This document shows, piece after piece, positions 1-9,903 of a stretch of DNA of 64,000 nt. Every line of letters begins with the position of its first letter. Within the stretch, counting starts at the first letter, position 1. Origin of the DNA: Lactococcus garvieae subsp. garvieae (GTDB lineage: Bacteria; Bacillota; Bacilli; Lactobacillales; Streptococcaceae). The position numbers and the translations under genes were made by a program. Below the pieces are notes generated by a model. That model was not told the origin of the DNA, ran no database searches, and worked only from the letters and a program-made list of their open reading frames with translations. The DNA is taken from NCBI RefSeq assembly GCF_029024465.1, contig NZ_CP118950.1:1-64000 (forward strand), read 5' to 3'.

Positions 1-1359
1 ATGGCTCTCCAAAAAGAAAAAAAAGAATTTTGGACGAGAGTAAAAGAATTAGCGAAAAAAAATATCAAGCCGCAGTCGTATGATTTCTTCATTGAGCCTG
101 CCCAACTGTTAGAAATTGAAAATGATGTAGCAACCATTATCGTGGGGGCGAAGTTTCATAAAGATTTTTGGCGGAGTCAGGAAGGATTAATCAGTACAGC
201 TGGATTTGAAATTTTTGATCGACCGATTCGTTTCAATTTACTTTCAGAAGAAGAAGTTTCAGAAAAAATTGAACAAGAAAGCAATGAACAAGAGGGATTT
301 GATGAAGCACCTGCTCTAGCAACTCCGGACTTCACGCGCTTAAACCCAAAGTACATTTTTGATAATTATATTCAAGGTGAAGGTAATAAATGGGCAAAAG
401 CTGCCGCTTTTGCTGTTGCCGATAAACCAGGTGATGTCTATAATCCCCTCTTCATTTATGGTGGATCTGGACTTGGCAAGACGCATTTGATGCATGCGAT
501 TGGCAACGAAATCTTGAAGGATAATCCGCATTCTAAGGTTAAATATGTATCTGCAGAAACTTTTGTCAATGACTATGTCAATGCAACACGTAAAGGCCAG
601 ATGGCAAAATTTGAAGAAACATATCGGAATTTAGACATACTTCTGCTTGATGACGTCCAATTCTTTAGTGATAAAGAAGGTACTCAAAATGAGTTTTTCA
701 ATACTTTTAATACTCTTCATGATCGTGGTGCTCAAATCGTCCTCACTTCAGACCGTATACCACAAGAACTCAATAAACTTGAAGAGCGTTTGGTGACGCG
801 TTTTTCATGGGGATTGACGACAGATATCACAGCACCTGACTATGAAACACGTATGGCCATTCTCCAGACAAAATCTGAGAGCAGTAATTTAGAGTTCCCG
901 CAAGAAACTCTTAGTTATATCGCTGGCCAAATTGACTCAAATGTCCGTGAGCTTGAAGGTGCCCTTAATCGTGTAGAGTTTGTCGCGAAAACAAATAACC
1001 AAACAGTAGTCAATATTGATACCGCCAGTGAAGCATTGCGTTCTCTTAAAAGTAATACGCAGCAACCTTTGTCGAATTTGACAGTAAAAAAAATCCAAGA
1101 TGAGGTTGCAAAATACTATCATGTGTCAACAGCTGATCTTATTGGGCCTAAACGACCAAAAGAAATTGCATTTCCAAGACAAATTGCAATGTATTTAATT
1201 CGTGAATTGTTGGCACTGAGTCTTCCAGCTATTGGCAATGAGTTTGGTGGACGCGATCATACAACCGTCATGTATGCGCATAAGCAAATAACAGAAAAAA
1301 TGAAGAATGATATCGATGTACAAAAAGACATTGATGCCATCAAGCGACTGTTTCAATAA
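1..1359 (+). CDS. dnaA: Chromosomal replication initiator DnaA
   Basis: DnaA binds DnaA boxes at oriC, melts the adjacent AT-rich DNA and loads the helicase. The 452-residue protein shows the four-domain plan: an N-terminal domain I, an acidic linker at about residues 82-105, an AAA+ domain with Walker A GGSGLGKT (154-161) and a Walker B region LLLDDVQFF near 213, and a C-terminal DNA-binding domain with the DnaA signature [11 protein letters not shown]. The length is normal for the family. The window opens exactly on its ATG, as in chromosomes numbered from dnaA, so its own promoter is not visible. oriC-type sequence and dnaN follow directly. The identification is secure. Confidence 0.99.
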   Translation: MALQKEKKEFWTRVKELAKKNIKPQSYDFFIEPAQLLEIENDVATIIVGAKFHKDFWRSQEGLISTAGFEIFDRPIRFNLLSEEEVSEKIEQESNEQEGFDEAPALATPDFTRLNPKYIFDNYIQGEGNKWAKAAAFAVADKPGDVYNPLFIYGGSGLGKTHLMHAIGNEILKDNPHSKVKYVSAETFVNDYVNATRKGQMAKFEETYRNLDILLLDDVQFFSDKEGTQNEFFNTFNTLHDRGAQIVLTSDRIPQELNKLEERLVTRFSWGLTTDITAPDYETRMAILQTKSESSNLEFPQETLSYIAGQIDSNVRELEGALNRVEFVAKTNNQTVVNIDTASEALRSLKSNTQQPLSNLTVKKIQDEVAKYYHVSTADLIGPKRPKEIAFPRQIAMYLIRELLALSLPAIGNEFGGRDHTTVMYAHKQITEKMKNDIDVQKDIDAIKRLFQ

Positions 1360-1518
1360 AAAGTGACCTGTGGAAAACTTCAAAAGATTTCCTTGAGTTA
1401 TCCTCTACTTATACACAGTGGAAAACTTAGTAAAGTTCATGTTTTAGCGCTTATCCCCATACTCACAAGACCTACTACTATTACTAATATATTTATATAA
1501 ATAAATAAAAGGACTATC
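1360..1518. other. oriC: Origin of replication (oriC), dnaA-dnaN intergenic part
   Basis: This non-coding gap holds a cluster of DnaA boxes and close variants: TGTGGAAAA (1369-1377, reverse of TTTTCCACA), TTATCCTCT (1398), TTATACACA (1409), AGTGGAAAA (1417, reverse) and TTATCCCCA (1451). After the boxes comes a triplet run CTACTACTATTACTA (1472-1486), which reads on the bottom strand as repeats of TAG/TAA, the form of DnaA-trios. Then there is a pure AT stretch up to about 1510. Box cluster, trio and AT-rich tract in this order match the Bacillus-type unwinding region. Further boxes upstream of dnaA would lie outside the window. Confidence 0.88.
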
Positions 1519-2661
1519 ATGATAAAATTTTCAATTAACAAAGTAGCTTTTCAAAATGCACTCAAAATTACCAAACAAGCGATTGGTTCAAAAGTTACTA
1601 TTCCTGCTTTAACCAAATTAAAAATTACAGTCACTGCTGAAGGAATTACACTAACTGGATCTAATGGTCAGATTTCGATTGAGAACTTTTTACCTGCCAG
1701 TGATAAAGATGCTGGAATGAATATCTCAGGTACGGGCAGTATTTTATTGGAGGCTTCTTTCTTTGAAAGTGTAGTTAGCCAAATGCCAGAACTTACTTTA
1801 GAATTTGAAGAATTAGAACAAAAGCAAGTACTACTCACTTCTGGTAAGTCAGAAATCACTTTAAAAGGTCAGGATGCAGAAATTTATCCACGTATTCAAG
1901 AAATTTCGCAAGAAAATCCTCTTAAAATTAATGTTGGTTTCCTGAAAGAAATATTTACAGAAACAGTATTTGCTGTAAGTACGCAAGAAAGTCGTCCTAT
2001 TTTTACTGGGGTACATTTGGTTTTATCAGATAAGAAAAATCTCAAAGCTGTAGCAACTGACTCACACCGCATGAGCCAACGCTTGCTTGCTCTTGAAAAC
2101 GACGGATCTGACTTTGATGTTGTTCTTCCGAGTAAGTCTATCCAAAGTTTCAAAAATGTCTTTACCAATGATGAGGAAGATTTGGACATTTCCTTGGCGA
2201 ATAATCAGATTCTCTTCCGTAATGAACGTATCAGCTACTACAGCCGTCTAATTGAAGGTACTTATCCTGATACGAACCGCTTAATTCCTAATGAAGCTGA
2301 TTATAGCTTAAACCTCGTCTTTGATGTTGCTGCTTTGCGTCGTACAATGGAACGTGCACGTCTCTTATCAAATGCAACAGCAAATGGTACCGTGAAGCTT
2401 ACTGTTTCAGGAGATTCAGTAATTACAACAGCCAATTCTCCTGAAGTAGGGAGTGTGCATGAAGAGTTAACAGCAATTGAAAAAACAGGTGAGGATATTG
2501 CAATCAGCTTTAACCCCCAATATCTGATCGATGCTCTACGTGTCATAAAAGAACCAGAAGTTCGTATCCGTTTTATTTCAAACGTTCGTCCTTTTACTCT
2601 TCTTCCTAAAAATGATACAGACAGTTTCGTACAGCTTATTACACCTGTCAGAACAAACTAA
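1519..2661 (+). CDS. dnaN: DNA polymerase III sliding clamp, beta subunit
   Basis: DnaN is the ring-shaped processivity clamp that tethers polymerase III and other repair enzymes to DNA. The 380-residue protein has the expected length and the three-fold repeated clamp architecture. It ends in the conserved segment [20 protein letters not shown], typical of clamp C-termini. The ATG at 1519 is preceded by AAAGGA with good spacing. It lies 159 bp after dnaA across oriC, the standard arrangement, and it ends just before a hairpin that also overlaps the rexB start region. Identification is secure. Confidence 0.98.
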   Translation: MIKFSINKVAFQNALKITKQAIGSKVTIPALTKLKITVTAEGITLTGSNGQISIENFLPASDKDAGMNISGTGSILLEASFFESVVSQMPELTLEFEELEQKQVLLTSGKSEITLKGQDAEIYPRIQEISQENPLKINVGFLKEIFTETVFAVSTQESRPIFTGVHLVLSDKKNLKAVATDSHRMSQRLLALENDGSDFDVVLPSKSIQSFKNVFTNDEEDLDISLANNQILFRNERISYYSRLIEGTYPDTNRLIPNEADYSLNLVFDVAALRRTMERARLLSNATANGTVKLTVSGDSVITTANSPEVGSVHEELTAIEKTGEDIAISFNPQYLIDALRVIKEPEVRIRFISNVRPFTLLPKNDTDSFVQLITPVRTN

Positions 2662-2674
2662 AAAATGTTAGAAT
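2645..2674 (+). promoter_or_regulatory. Predicted rexB promoter overlapping the dnaN terminator
   Basis: A -35-like CTGTCA (2645-2650) is followed after 18 bp by an extended -10 TGTTAGAAT, with TAGAAT at 2669-2674. The start of transcription would fall near 2680, inside the 5' arm of the hairpin at 2672-2699. The -10 fit is good and the -35 is only 4 of 6. This is prediction from sequence only. Confidence 0.5.
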
Positions 2675-2704
2675 AGACTTAACGAAAGTGAGGTCTATTT
2701 TTTT
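2672..2704 (+). terminator. dnaN terminator abutting the rexB start codon
   Basis: AATAGACTT (2672-2680) and AGGTCTATT (2691-2699) pair over nine positions with a ten-base loop and run into seven T residues. The T tract ends one base before the rexB ATG. The likely rexB Shine-Dalgarno GAGG lies in the loop-to-3' arm. The hairpin can both end dnaN transcripts and hide the rexB ribosome site in read-through RNA. Confidence 0.65.
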
Positions 2705-5700
2705 ATGGAAATCATTTATACTGAAATTACACAAGATCTAACTCAATTTCTTTTGGAGCGTGCACAGCAGGCATTGAAAGAAGAAAAAAAAGTTTATTAT
2801 ATTGTTCCGTCTTCAATGTCTTTTGAAAAAGAAAAGGAAATATTAGAGCGCATTTCATCAGGTGCAGATACCGCCGTTTTCGACCTCTTAGTCACACGTT
2901 TTAAACAGCTTCCTTATTATTTTGAGCGTAAAGAAAAAAATACAGATGAAAAAGTCGAACTCAGTCAGTCAGGATTGAGTATGCTTTTTCGTAAAGTCTT
3001 GAAGTCGTTTTCTAAAGAAGAATTGACACTTTATTATAGTTTGCAAAGTTCACCAGCTTTTCTTGAAATGTTGGTAAATTTGCGTGCAGAATTGGTTACT
3101 GCAAATTTGACATGTGAAGACTTACCTGAAAGTCCCAAAAATGTGGAGTTATCAGCAATTTTGGGGCGTTTTGAAGAGGAATTAAATCTCTCTTATGCTA
3201 ATTTTTCAGAATTTCAATATTTCATTCAAAGTATAAATAACGGTAAATTTAATAAAGTGTTACATGAGGCGGTAATCATCATTGATGGGTATACACGGTT
3301 TACTGCTGAAGAAGAAAGTTTTATTTCTGCCCTTCATTCCGTAGGTTCAGAGATTATCATTGGGACCTATGCCCGCTCATCAGACTATAAGTTGACAGAT
3401 TTTTCTTTATCGGTTTACACCAATGCTTTAGAAATGATGCAACGTTTTCGCAACAAGTTTTCTGCTCAAATCTCTCCTGTTTCGAATAGAATCCCAGATA
3501 CAGTGTATGATAAGTTGACACGTTTGATTGAACTGGAAACTAATTTTCTTCAAGAAAGAGAAAACATTGAACTGGAGAGCAATGATAAAGAACATTTCGA
3601 AATCTGGGAAGCAGAAAACCAGATGGCAGAAATTGAAGCTGTTGCGAAAGACATCCGCCAAAAGATAGTCCAAGGCGCTTTATTTAAAGACTTTACGGTA
3701 TTGGTTGGTGATGTAGAAGCTTATGCAATACCGGTTCAAGAAATCTTTGACTTGTATGAGATCCCTTTTTTCTATGCTCAAGAAGAAGCCATGAGTCAGC
3801 ATCCATTGATTATTTTCTTAGAAAGTCTTTATGCAATAAAAAAGAACAATTATCGTACCAATGATGTGGTTAATCTCCTTAAAAGTAAGGTTTACAGTGG
3901 TGTAAACTTTAACCAAGATGCCTTAGATTACTTTGAATACTATGTGAACAAGTATAAAATTCGAGGCAGAAAGAAGTTTGCTACTGCGTTTGAAGAAAGT
4001 GAATTTTTGGAACTGGAGCAGGTTGAAACTTTAAGAGAAGAGATGCTTGGGGAAACCTCAGCTCTCCAAAATTTTTTGACAGGTGCTTCAGAAAAAACGG
4101 GAGCCAAATGGCTTGAACAATTTCAACATTTTCTCCAAGAAGGAAATATTCTTGAGAATATGAATCTTCTTTATCATCAAGCTGAAGCTGAAGAAAATCA
4201 TGTCTTGGCAGATAAGTACGAACAGGTTTGGAAATTACTGCTCTCTAATTTGAAGGAGTTTCAGGCCGTTTTTGCTGAGCAAAAGATGAAAGTACTCGAA
4301 TTTCTTGAGTTGATTTTAGCTGGGTTGAAAGGTGCGAAATATCGCCAAATTCCTGCAAATGTTGATGTTGTCAATGTGAAGGACTATGAATTGGTGGAAG
4401 CCAGGACCAATAAGTATATCTATGCTATCGGTTTAACAATGGCTAACTTTCCTAAAATAAAGAAAAATTCTAGCTTACTTTCGGATGAAGAACGTGCGAT
4501 TATTAATCAAAATGTATCCCATGATGATTTTCGTTTTATTGAGCAATTAAATGTGACAAACTCTAGTAAAAATACCTTTACAAGTGTCTCTTTAGTCAAT
4601 GCCGCGACAGAAAAACTCGTACTTTCCACACCTCAAATTTATGCCAATGCGCAAGATGATAGTTCGGCATTATTACAGTTATTTATTGAACATACAAAAG
4701 AAGGAGAAAGTATTAAACGTGAAGTTTCTTCAGTCAATCTCCTGGAAACAGTAACACATATAGGAAATACACGTTCTCTCATTACAAATATTGGAAAAAT
4801 TGAGCATCTACTTGCTCAAGAGGAGACTGATGAAACAGAGGATAAACGTAGTTTTTGGTCCAGTTTATTCCGTATTCTTCTTAAAGAAAATTCCGACTTC
4901 CAACGTTTGATTCATAATCTTGATCAAGACATAGCCCCTGTATCCTTGGCTCCTGAGACTGTAAAAGAAATTTACAACGATAAAATCCATGCCTCTGTGA
5001 GTAGTTTTGAACGCTTTTACAATTGCGAATATCAATACTTTTTCGAACAGACCTTGGGATTAGAAAGTTTTGAAAATATTGATTTGAATTCAAAAGTCGT
5101 TGGTAATTTCTTTCATGAAGTTTTTGAAAAACTTCTAGACAAATCTAACTTGACCAGCAAAAATTTTGATCAGCATTTGGAAAGTGTTTTACATGAGGTT
5201 GACACTTCTTATGCCCGTTATTTCACACAAGATGCAACAGCACAATTTACGTGGGCGAATCTTGGAGAAATTGTCAAGCAAACTGCAGTTGTGTTGAAAA
5301 AAGGCTTGGGAAATGATCAGATGAAGACGTTAGCAACCGAGAGTGCTTTTGGTTTGCCTCAAAGTGAACTGGGTAATTTTTCTATAGACAAGATTAATTT
5401 ACGTGGAAGGATTGACAGAATAGATCAATTTTTTGATGAGAGTATCGGTGCTATTGATTATAAATCCAGTCAACATAAATTTGATCTTGCCTCGGCCTAT
5501 GACGGAACAAGTTTACAGTTTCTCACTTATTTAGATGTTCTCAAGCAAATGAATGCTGATCAAAAGCTTTGGGGAGCTCTTTACCTCCAGTTAAAAAACG
5601 AAAGTATTAATCTTTCTGATGTAGATTATTTAGGAGAAATAGCCGCCTTATTAGCGAAAAAAATGCGCTATGAAGGCCTAATTCTGGAAGAGTATAAGGA

Positions 5701-6028
5701 TAAGGTAAATCAGGAAATTGACGTTGTTAACATTAATCGAAATAACGTTTATAGTCAAGAGGAGTTTGAAGGCCTTATCAAGCTCAATGAAAGTCATTAT
5801 GCTCGTGCGGGAGAACGTCTGCGTGAGGGAGAAATAGCGATTAATCCGGTCATGACTAAAGAAGGTATCGATAAATCTGGGAACGTACACGGTTGCCGCT
5901 ATTGTCCTTTAAAATCAATTTGTCGCTTTGAAGCAAGCAGGCATATGAATGATTATGCCCGTGAAGTTGGTCAAAAAAGTCGCAAAGAGATTCTTGAAGA
6001 ATTGAAAGGAGGTCCAGTAAATGACTGA
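2705..6028 (+). CDS. rexB: ATP-dependent nuclease subunit RexB (AddB type)
   Basis: RexB is one half of the RexAB helicase-nuclease, the lactococcal and streptococcal counterpart of AddAB and RecBCD. It resects double-strand breaks until it meets Chi. The 1107-residue protein has a degraded helicase-like N-terminal half and a C-terminal RecB-family nuclease region with the motif GAIDYKSS. Four cysteines (CEYQYF near residue 776 and the cluster CRYCPLKSIC near 1066) fit the iron-sulphur staple seen in AddB nuclease domains. Its end overlaps rexA by 8 nt, so the two are translationally coupled. The start follows the T tract of the dnaN terminator. Confidence 0.95.
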   Translation: MEIIYTEITQDLTQFLLERAQQALKEEKKVYYIVPSSMSFEKEKEILERISSGADTAVFDLLVTRFKQLPYYFERKEKNTDEKVELSQSGLSMLFRKVLKSFSKEELTLYYSLQSSPAFLEMLVNLRAELVTANLTCEDLPESPKNVELSAILGRFEEELNLSYANFSEFQYFIQSINNGKFNKVLHEAVIIIDGYTRFTAEEESFISALHSVGSEIIIGTYARSSDYKLTDFSLSVYTNALEMMQRFRNKFSAQISPVSNRIPDTVYDKLTRLIELETNFLQERENIELESNDKEHFEIWEAENQMAEIEAVAKDIRQKIVQGALFKDFTVLVGDVEAYAIPVQEIFDLYEIPFFYAQEEAMSQHPLIIFLESLYAIKKNNYRTNDVVNLLKSKVYSGVNFNQDALDYFEYYVNKYKIRGRKKFATAFEESEFLELEQVETLREEMLGETSALQNFLTGASEKTGAKWLEQFQHFLQEGNILENMNLLYHQAEAEENHVLADKYEQVWKLLLSNLKEFQAVFAEQKMKVLEFLELILAGLKGAKYRQIPANVDVVNVKDYELVEARTNKYIYAIGLTMANFPKIKKNSSLLSDEERAIINQNVSHDDFRFIEQLNVTNSSKNTFTSVSLVNAATEKLVLSTPQIYANAQDDSSALLQLFIEHTKEGESIKREVSSVNLLETVTHIGNTRSLITNIGKIEHLLAQEETDETEDKRSFWSSLFRILLKENSDFQRLIHNLDQDIAPVSLAPETVKEIYNDKIHASVSSFERFYNCEYQYFFEQTLGLESFENIDLNSKVVGNFFHEVFEKLLDKSNLTSKNFDQHLESVLHEVDTSYARYFTQDATAQFTWANLGEIVKQTAVVLKKGLGNDQMKTLATESAFGLPQSELGNFSIDKINLRGRIDRIDQFFDESIGAIDYKSSQHKFDLASAYDGTSLQFLTYLDVLKQMNADQKLWGALYLQLKNESINLSDVDYLGEIAALLAKKMRYEGLILEEYKDKVNQEIDVVNINRNNVYSQEEFEGLIKLNESHYARAGERLREGEIAINPVMTKEGIDKSGNVHGCRYCPLKSICRFEASRHMNDYAREVGQKSRKEILEELKGGPVND

Positions 6029-9000
6029 AGTAAAATTGACACCCGAACAGGAAGAAGCAATATATAGTCAAGGACATAATATACTCGTTTCAGCAAGTGC
6101 TGGATCAGGGAAGACCTTTGTCATGGCCAACCGTATTGTTGAAAAAATAAAAAGTGGCATTGATATTGAGAGCTTGTTCATTTCAACCTTTACTAAAAAA
6201 GCGGCAGCAGAATTACGCATGCGTTTAGAAAAAGATCTAAAGAAAGCAAGTTATAAATCACAGGATAGTGTTGAAAAACAACGGATTAAACTGGCGCTAC
6301 AAAAGCTTCCTCATGCAGATATTGGTACAATGGATAGCTTTACACAAAAACTGTTACGAGAAAATTTTAATCGTGTAGATATTGATCCGAACTTTAGAAT
6401 TCTAGCAGATCAGACAGAAAGTGATCTCTTGAAACAAGAAGTCTTTGATGATCTTGTCGAGCAGTATCTTTCAGAGCAAACAGAAATCAAAGAAACAGCA
6501 AAAATAGATAAAAAGACCTTTGAAAAACTGGTAAAAAACTTTTCCAAAGATCGGAATATCAAAGGTTTCCAGAGCGTGGTTTACACGGTTTACAACTTTG
6601 CTTCAGCAACAGAAAACCCTGAAAATTGGTTAAAAAATGAATTTCTTAAAGGTTTTGATTTTTATCAAAGATTCTCTGATTTGCCTGAATCATTTTCACA
6701 AGATGTAGCCTTACAACTCGAAGCCTTTATTTTATATTTACAGAAAGTACTGGCGGAAAAAAATCTTACGGGTAAAACTTTAGAAAAAGCACAAATTGTA
6801 GTGGATAATCAAGAACATCTTCTTGGCAGTTTAGCTCGGAGAGATTATCTTCAATTTACGGAAATTTTTAGATCTCTTGACTTTTCGCGCTGGTCATTAA
6901 AGAAAGATGAAATTTTAGCTGAAAGTTTTAAATCTGTGATAGGAACCAAGACCGATCCAGGTCTCGTAAGAGATTTTTTAGAAAAAATAAAACACTTGTC
7001 AACGATTGAAAAATATCAGCCTGAAGCAAGGGTTTTGGCTGAAAATCTTCAAAAATTCGTTCTATATTTTTATGATGTCTATCTGGAGCGAAAACGTTCG
7101 GAAAATGCATTTGAATATTCGGATATTGCTCATTTTGCAATTAAAATATTAGAAGAAAATCCAGATGTCACAATGGCTTATCGCAATAAATACAGTGAGA
7201 TAATGATTGACGAGTATCAAGATACCAGTCATGTCCAAGAGGCGATGTTACGGTTGCTGAGTAAAAATGGTGACGGTTCTGATAATCTTTTTATGGTTGG
7301 TGATATTAAGCAATCGATATATGGTTTTCGTTTGGCGGATCCTCGTCTTTTTCTCAAAAAATACACGGCCTATGCTGATGAAACAAATCCTAATCAACTG
7401 ATTCGTCTTAAAGAAAATTTTCGTTCACGCGGAGAAGTCCTTTCCTTCACAAATGAGGTATTTAAACATTTGATGGATGAAGAAGTGGGAGAAATGATCT
7501 ACGGTAAAGAAGAAGAATTGGTCCAAGGAAATCTTGTGGATTATCCGGAGCAGTTAGAAGAAAACTTTTATCCTGAGCTCCTTCTTTATGAAGAAGATAC
7601 TTCAGAAGATGAGTCAGAACAAATGAGTGATGGTGAAATAAAAGTTGTCGCTCAACAAATTAAGGAGCTCATCGCGTCTGATGAGAACTTAGAATATAAA
7701 GATATTGCTCTTTTGGTACGTTCCAAATCTCAAAATAATAAAATTGAAGATATCTTGAAAGCTTATGATATTCCAGTTGTTTTGGATGAGGGACGTGTTG
7801 ACTTTTTGAAATCTCTCGAAGTCACCTTAATTTTGGATGTCTTGCGTGCCATAGATAATCCGCTCTATGATATTCCTTTGGTAGCCACCTTACGCTCACC
7901 AATGTTTAACTTTACAGAGGATGAACTTACAAGGATCAGTTTGAATGCTGGTTCTGATACGCGTTTTTGGCAGAAGTTGCAGCTCAACGATAGTGAGCTG
8001 ATAAATAAAGCACTTAAAACAAAGATTGCTTCCTTTTTAGAGAAGTTTACAGAATGGCGTAAACTTGTAAATGAAGTCCCTATCCATGAACTTCTTTGGA
8101 AAATTTATACAGAAACTTATTATATGGACTATGTCGGGGCACTACCAAATGGCGAGATGCGTCAAGCGAATCTTCATGCTCTTTCAGTAAGGGCGGAATC
8201 CTATGAAAGTTCGGGCTATAAAGGTCTTTTCCGATTCATCAAAATGATTGATAAATTTATGGAACAAAACAATGACCTTGCTTCTGTGAATATTAAATTG
8301 CCGCAAAATGCGGTAAGAGTAATGACTTTTCATAAGTCCAAAGGGTTAGAATTTGATGTTGTTTTTCTCATGAATCTCCAAACCAAGTTCAACCAAAAAG
8401 ATCTAAGAGATTCGGTGATACTTACACGGGAAAATGGCTTAGGAATGAAATATACTGCTGATTTAAAAAATGAGTCAGCTGTAGAGACAGATTTTCCTTA
8501 TGCTTTAGTTAAAATGGAAACCTTACCGTATCTCGTCAATAAGGACTTGAAGCGAAATGCAATGCTTTCAGAAGAAATGCGTGTTCTTTATGTTGCCTTT
8601 ACAAGAGCGAAGAAAAAACTCTATATGGTCGGTAAAATCAAACAAAAAGAGTTAGAAAAATATGGGGAAGCGAAGCTAGAAAAAGGAATTTTACCTCTTA
8701 AATATCGTCAAGCTGCAAATGGCTATCAACATTGGTTGCTGGCGCTTCAAAAAGCACATAAGTTACCGATGAAATTTAAAGTAATCAAGGCGGATGATTT
8801 ACAAGGGGTTGATAAGAAGTTTACAGTTTATCCTGACTTTAAAAAACTGGCAGAAGATGCGAAAAAATTTGATAAAGTAATGGATAGCTTATCGGATGTA
8901 AAACAAGCGCGTGCCATATTAGATTATCAATATCCAAAGGCAGCAGCAACGAAACTTTCAAGCATTCAAACTCCCAGTCAAGTGAAAAAAAGAAGTTACG

Positions 9001-9584
9001 AAAAGCAATTAGAGTTAGGAAATGTTTTGCCATCAAGTGAGTATGAACGCGTGAAACAGTTGGATATGTTGGATCTTGGCCAACATAAAATTACCGCTGC
9101 CGAAATAGGTTCCGCTACCCATAGTTTTATGCAATATGCAGATTTTTCACGACCAAACTTATTCGACTTCCAACAAACCTTGGATCAGATGGACCTTCTG
9201 GATGAAGTAAAAAATAAAATTGATTTACCCAAAATCCTGACTTTATTTGACACAGATTTTGGTAAAGTGCTGGTTGATAACGTGGAGCGTACAACTAAGG
9301 AAGCACCTTTTTCTATGTTGAAAACAGATGAAGTTGCACAAGAACAATATATTGTTCGAGGAATATGTGATGGCTTTATAAAATTTGAAGATAAAATTAT
9401 TTTGTTTGACTATAAGACAGATTATTTTCGCAATAAAGCGCAGATTGCGGAAATCAAGAAAAATTATGAAGTTCAGATGGAGCTCTACGCAGAAGCTTTA
9501 AGAAAGGCCTATCATGTCAACCAAGTTGACAAGTATTTGATTTTATTAGGTGGACCTCAAAGAGTCGTTGTAGAAAGGATGTAA
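6021..9584 (+). CDS. rexA: ATP-dependent helicase/nuclease subunit RexA (AddA type)
   Basis: RexA is the UvrD/Rep-type superfamily 1 helicase and nuclease subunit of RexAB. The 1187-residue protein has the N-terminal ATP-binding motif ASAGSGKTFVMANRI (about 24-38) and the helicase segments IMIDEYQDTSHVQE, GDIKQSIYGFR and VRVMTFHKSKGLEFDVVF. The C-terminal nuclease motif is ILFDYKTDYF. The start codon lies within the last codons of rexB with GGAGG just upstream. Many GCGCGTG (L. lactis Chi) copies occur in the window, consistent with a functional RexAB. Confidence 0.96.
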   Translation: MTEVKLTPEQEEAIYSQGHNILVSASAGSGKTFVMANRIVEKIKSGIDIESLFISTFTKKAAAELRMRLEKDLKKASYKSQDSVEKQRIKLALQKLPHADIGTMDSFTQKLLRENFNRVDIDPNFRILADQTESDLLKQEVFDDLVEQYLSEQTEIKETAKIDKKTFEKLVKNFSKDRNIKGFQSVVYTVYNFASATENPENWLKNEFLKGFDFYQRFSDLPESFSQDVALQLEAFILYLQKVLAEKNLTGKTLEKAQIVVDNQEHLLGSLARRDYLQFTEIFRSLDFSRWSLKKDEILAESFKSVIGTKTDPGLVRDFLEKIKHLSTIEKYQPEARVLAENLQKFVLYFYDVYLERKRSENAFEYSDIAHFAIKILEENPDVTMAYRNKYSEIMIDEYQDTSHVQEAMLRLLSKNGDGSDNLFMVGDIKQSIYGFRLADPRLFLKKYTAYADETNPNQLIRLKENFRSRGEVLSFTNEVFKHLMDEEVGEMIYGKEEELVQGNLVDYPEQLEENFYPELLLYEEDTSEDESEQMSDGEIKVVAQQIKELIASDENLEYKDIALLVRSKSQNNKIEDILKAYDIPVVLDEGRVDFLKSLEVTLILDVLRAIDNPLYDIPLVATLRSPMFNFTEDELTRISLNAGSDTRFWQKLQLNDSELINKALKTKIASFLEKFTEWRKLVNEVPIHELLWKIYTETYYMDYVGALPNGEMRQANLHALSVRAESYESSGYKGLFRFIKMIDKFMEQNNDLASVNIKLPQNAVRVMTFHKSKGLEFDVVFLMNLQTKFNQKDLRDSVILTRENGLGMKYTADLKNESAVETDFPYALVKMETLPYLVNKDLKRNAMLSEEMRVLYVAFTRAKKKLYMVGKIKQKELEKYGEAKLEKGILPLKYRQAANGYQHWLLALQKAHKLPMKFKVIKADDLQGVDKKFTVYPDFKKLAEDAKKFDKVMDSLSDVKQARAILDYQYPKAAATKLSSIQTPSQVKKRSYEKQLELGNVLPSSEYERVKQLDMLDLGQHKITAAEIGSATHSFMQYADFSRPNLFDFQQTLDQMDLLDEVKNKIDLPKILTLFDTDFGKVLVDNVERTTKEAPFSMLKTDEVAQEQYIVRGICDGFIKFEDKIILFDYKTDYFRNKAQIAEIKKNYEVQMELYAEALRKAYHVNQVDKYLILLGGPQRVVVERM

Positions 9585-9585
9585 A

Positions 9586-9789
9586 ATGTTAGAGTATCAA
9601 TTAGGATCAATTGTTGAAATGAAAAAACCACATGCTTGTACAATCAAATCAACGGGGAAAAAAGCAAACAGTTGGGAAATAATTCGCATGGGTGCAGATA
9701 TTAAAATCCGATGTACCAATTGTGATCATGTCGTGATGATGAACCGTAATGATTTCAATAAAAAAACAAAAAAAGTTGTGACAAAGTAG
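9586..9789 (+). CDS. DUF951 family small protein
   Basis: A 67-residue basic protein of the DUF951 family, whose function is not established. It carries a CxxC pair in the segment IRCTNCDHVVMMNR, which suggests a small zinc-binding or RNA-binding fold; this is inference. It starts one base after the rexA stop with AAAGGA as ribosome site. It is probably cotranscribed with rexBA and ends in its own terminator. In many low-GC Gram-positives this family sits next to ychF, as here. Confidence 0.85.
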   Translation: MLEYQLGSIVEMKKPHACTIKSTGKKANSWEIIRMGADIKIRCTNCDHVVMMNRNDFNKKTKKVVTK

Positions 9790-9801
9790 TCACAACTTTT
9801 T
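9771..9801 (+). terminator. Terminator after rexBA-DUF951
   Basis: AAAAGTTGTGAC and GTCACAACTTTT form a 12-bp stem with a six-base loop followed by T residues. The stem overlaps the DUF951 stop codon. It closes the rexB operon. Confidence 0.85.
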
Positions 9802-9837
9802 GTTAGGGTTTAAAAAAACGTGATAGAAGATGCTTTT

Positions 9838-9866
9838 TTGTCTTTTTTCAGGATTTACGGTATAAT
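9838..9866 (+). promoter_or_regulatory. ychF promoter
   Basis: TTGTCT (9838-9843), 17 bp spacer, TATAAT (9861-9866). The predicted start is near 9873, giving ychF a leader of about 30 nt that contains GACGGAG. Confidence 0.7.
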
Positions 9867-9903
9867 TGGATGACTATAAAATTTGACGGAGAAATGAATA
9901 AAT

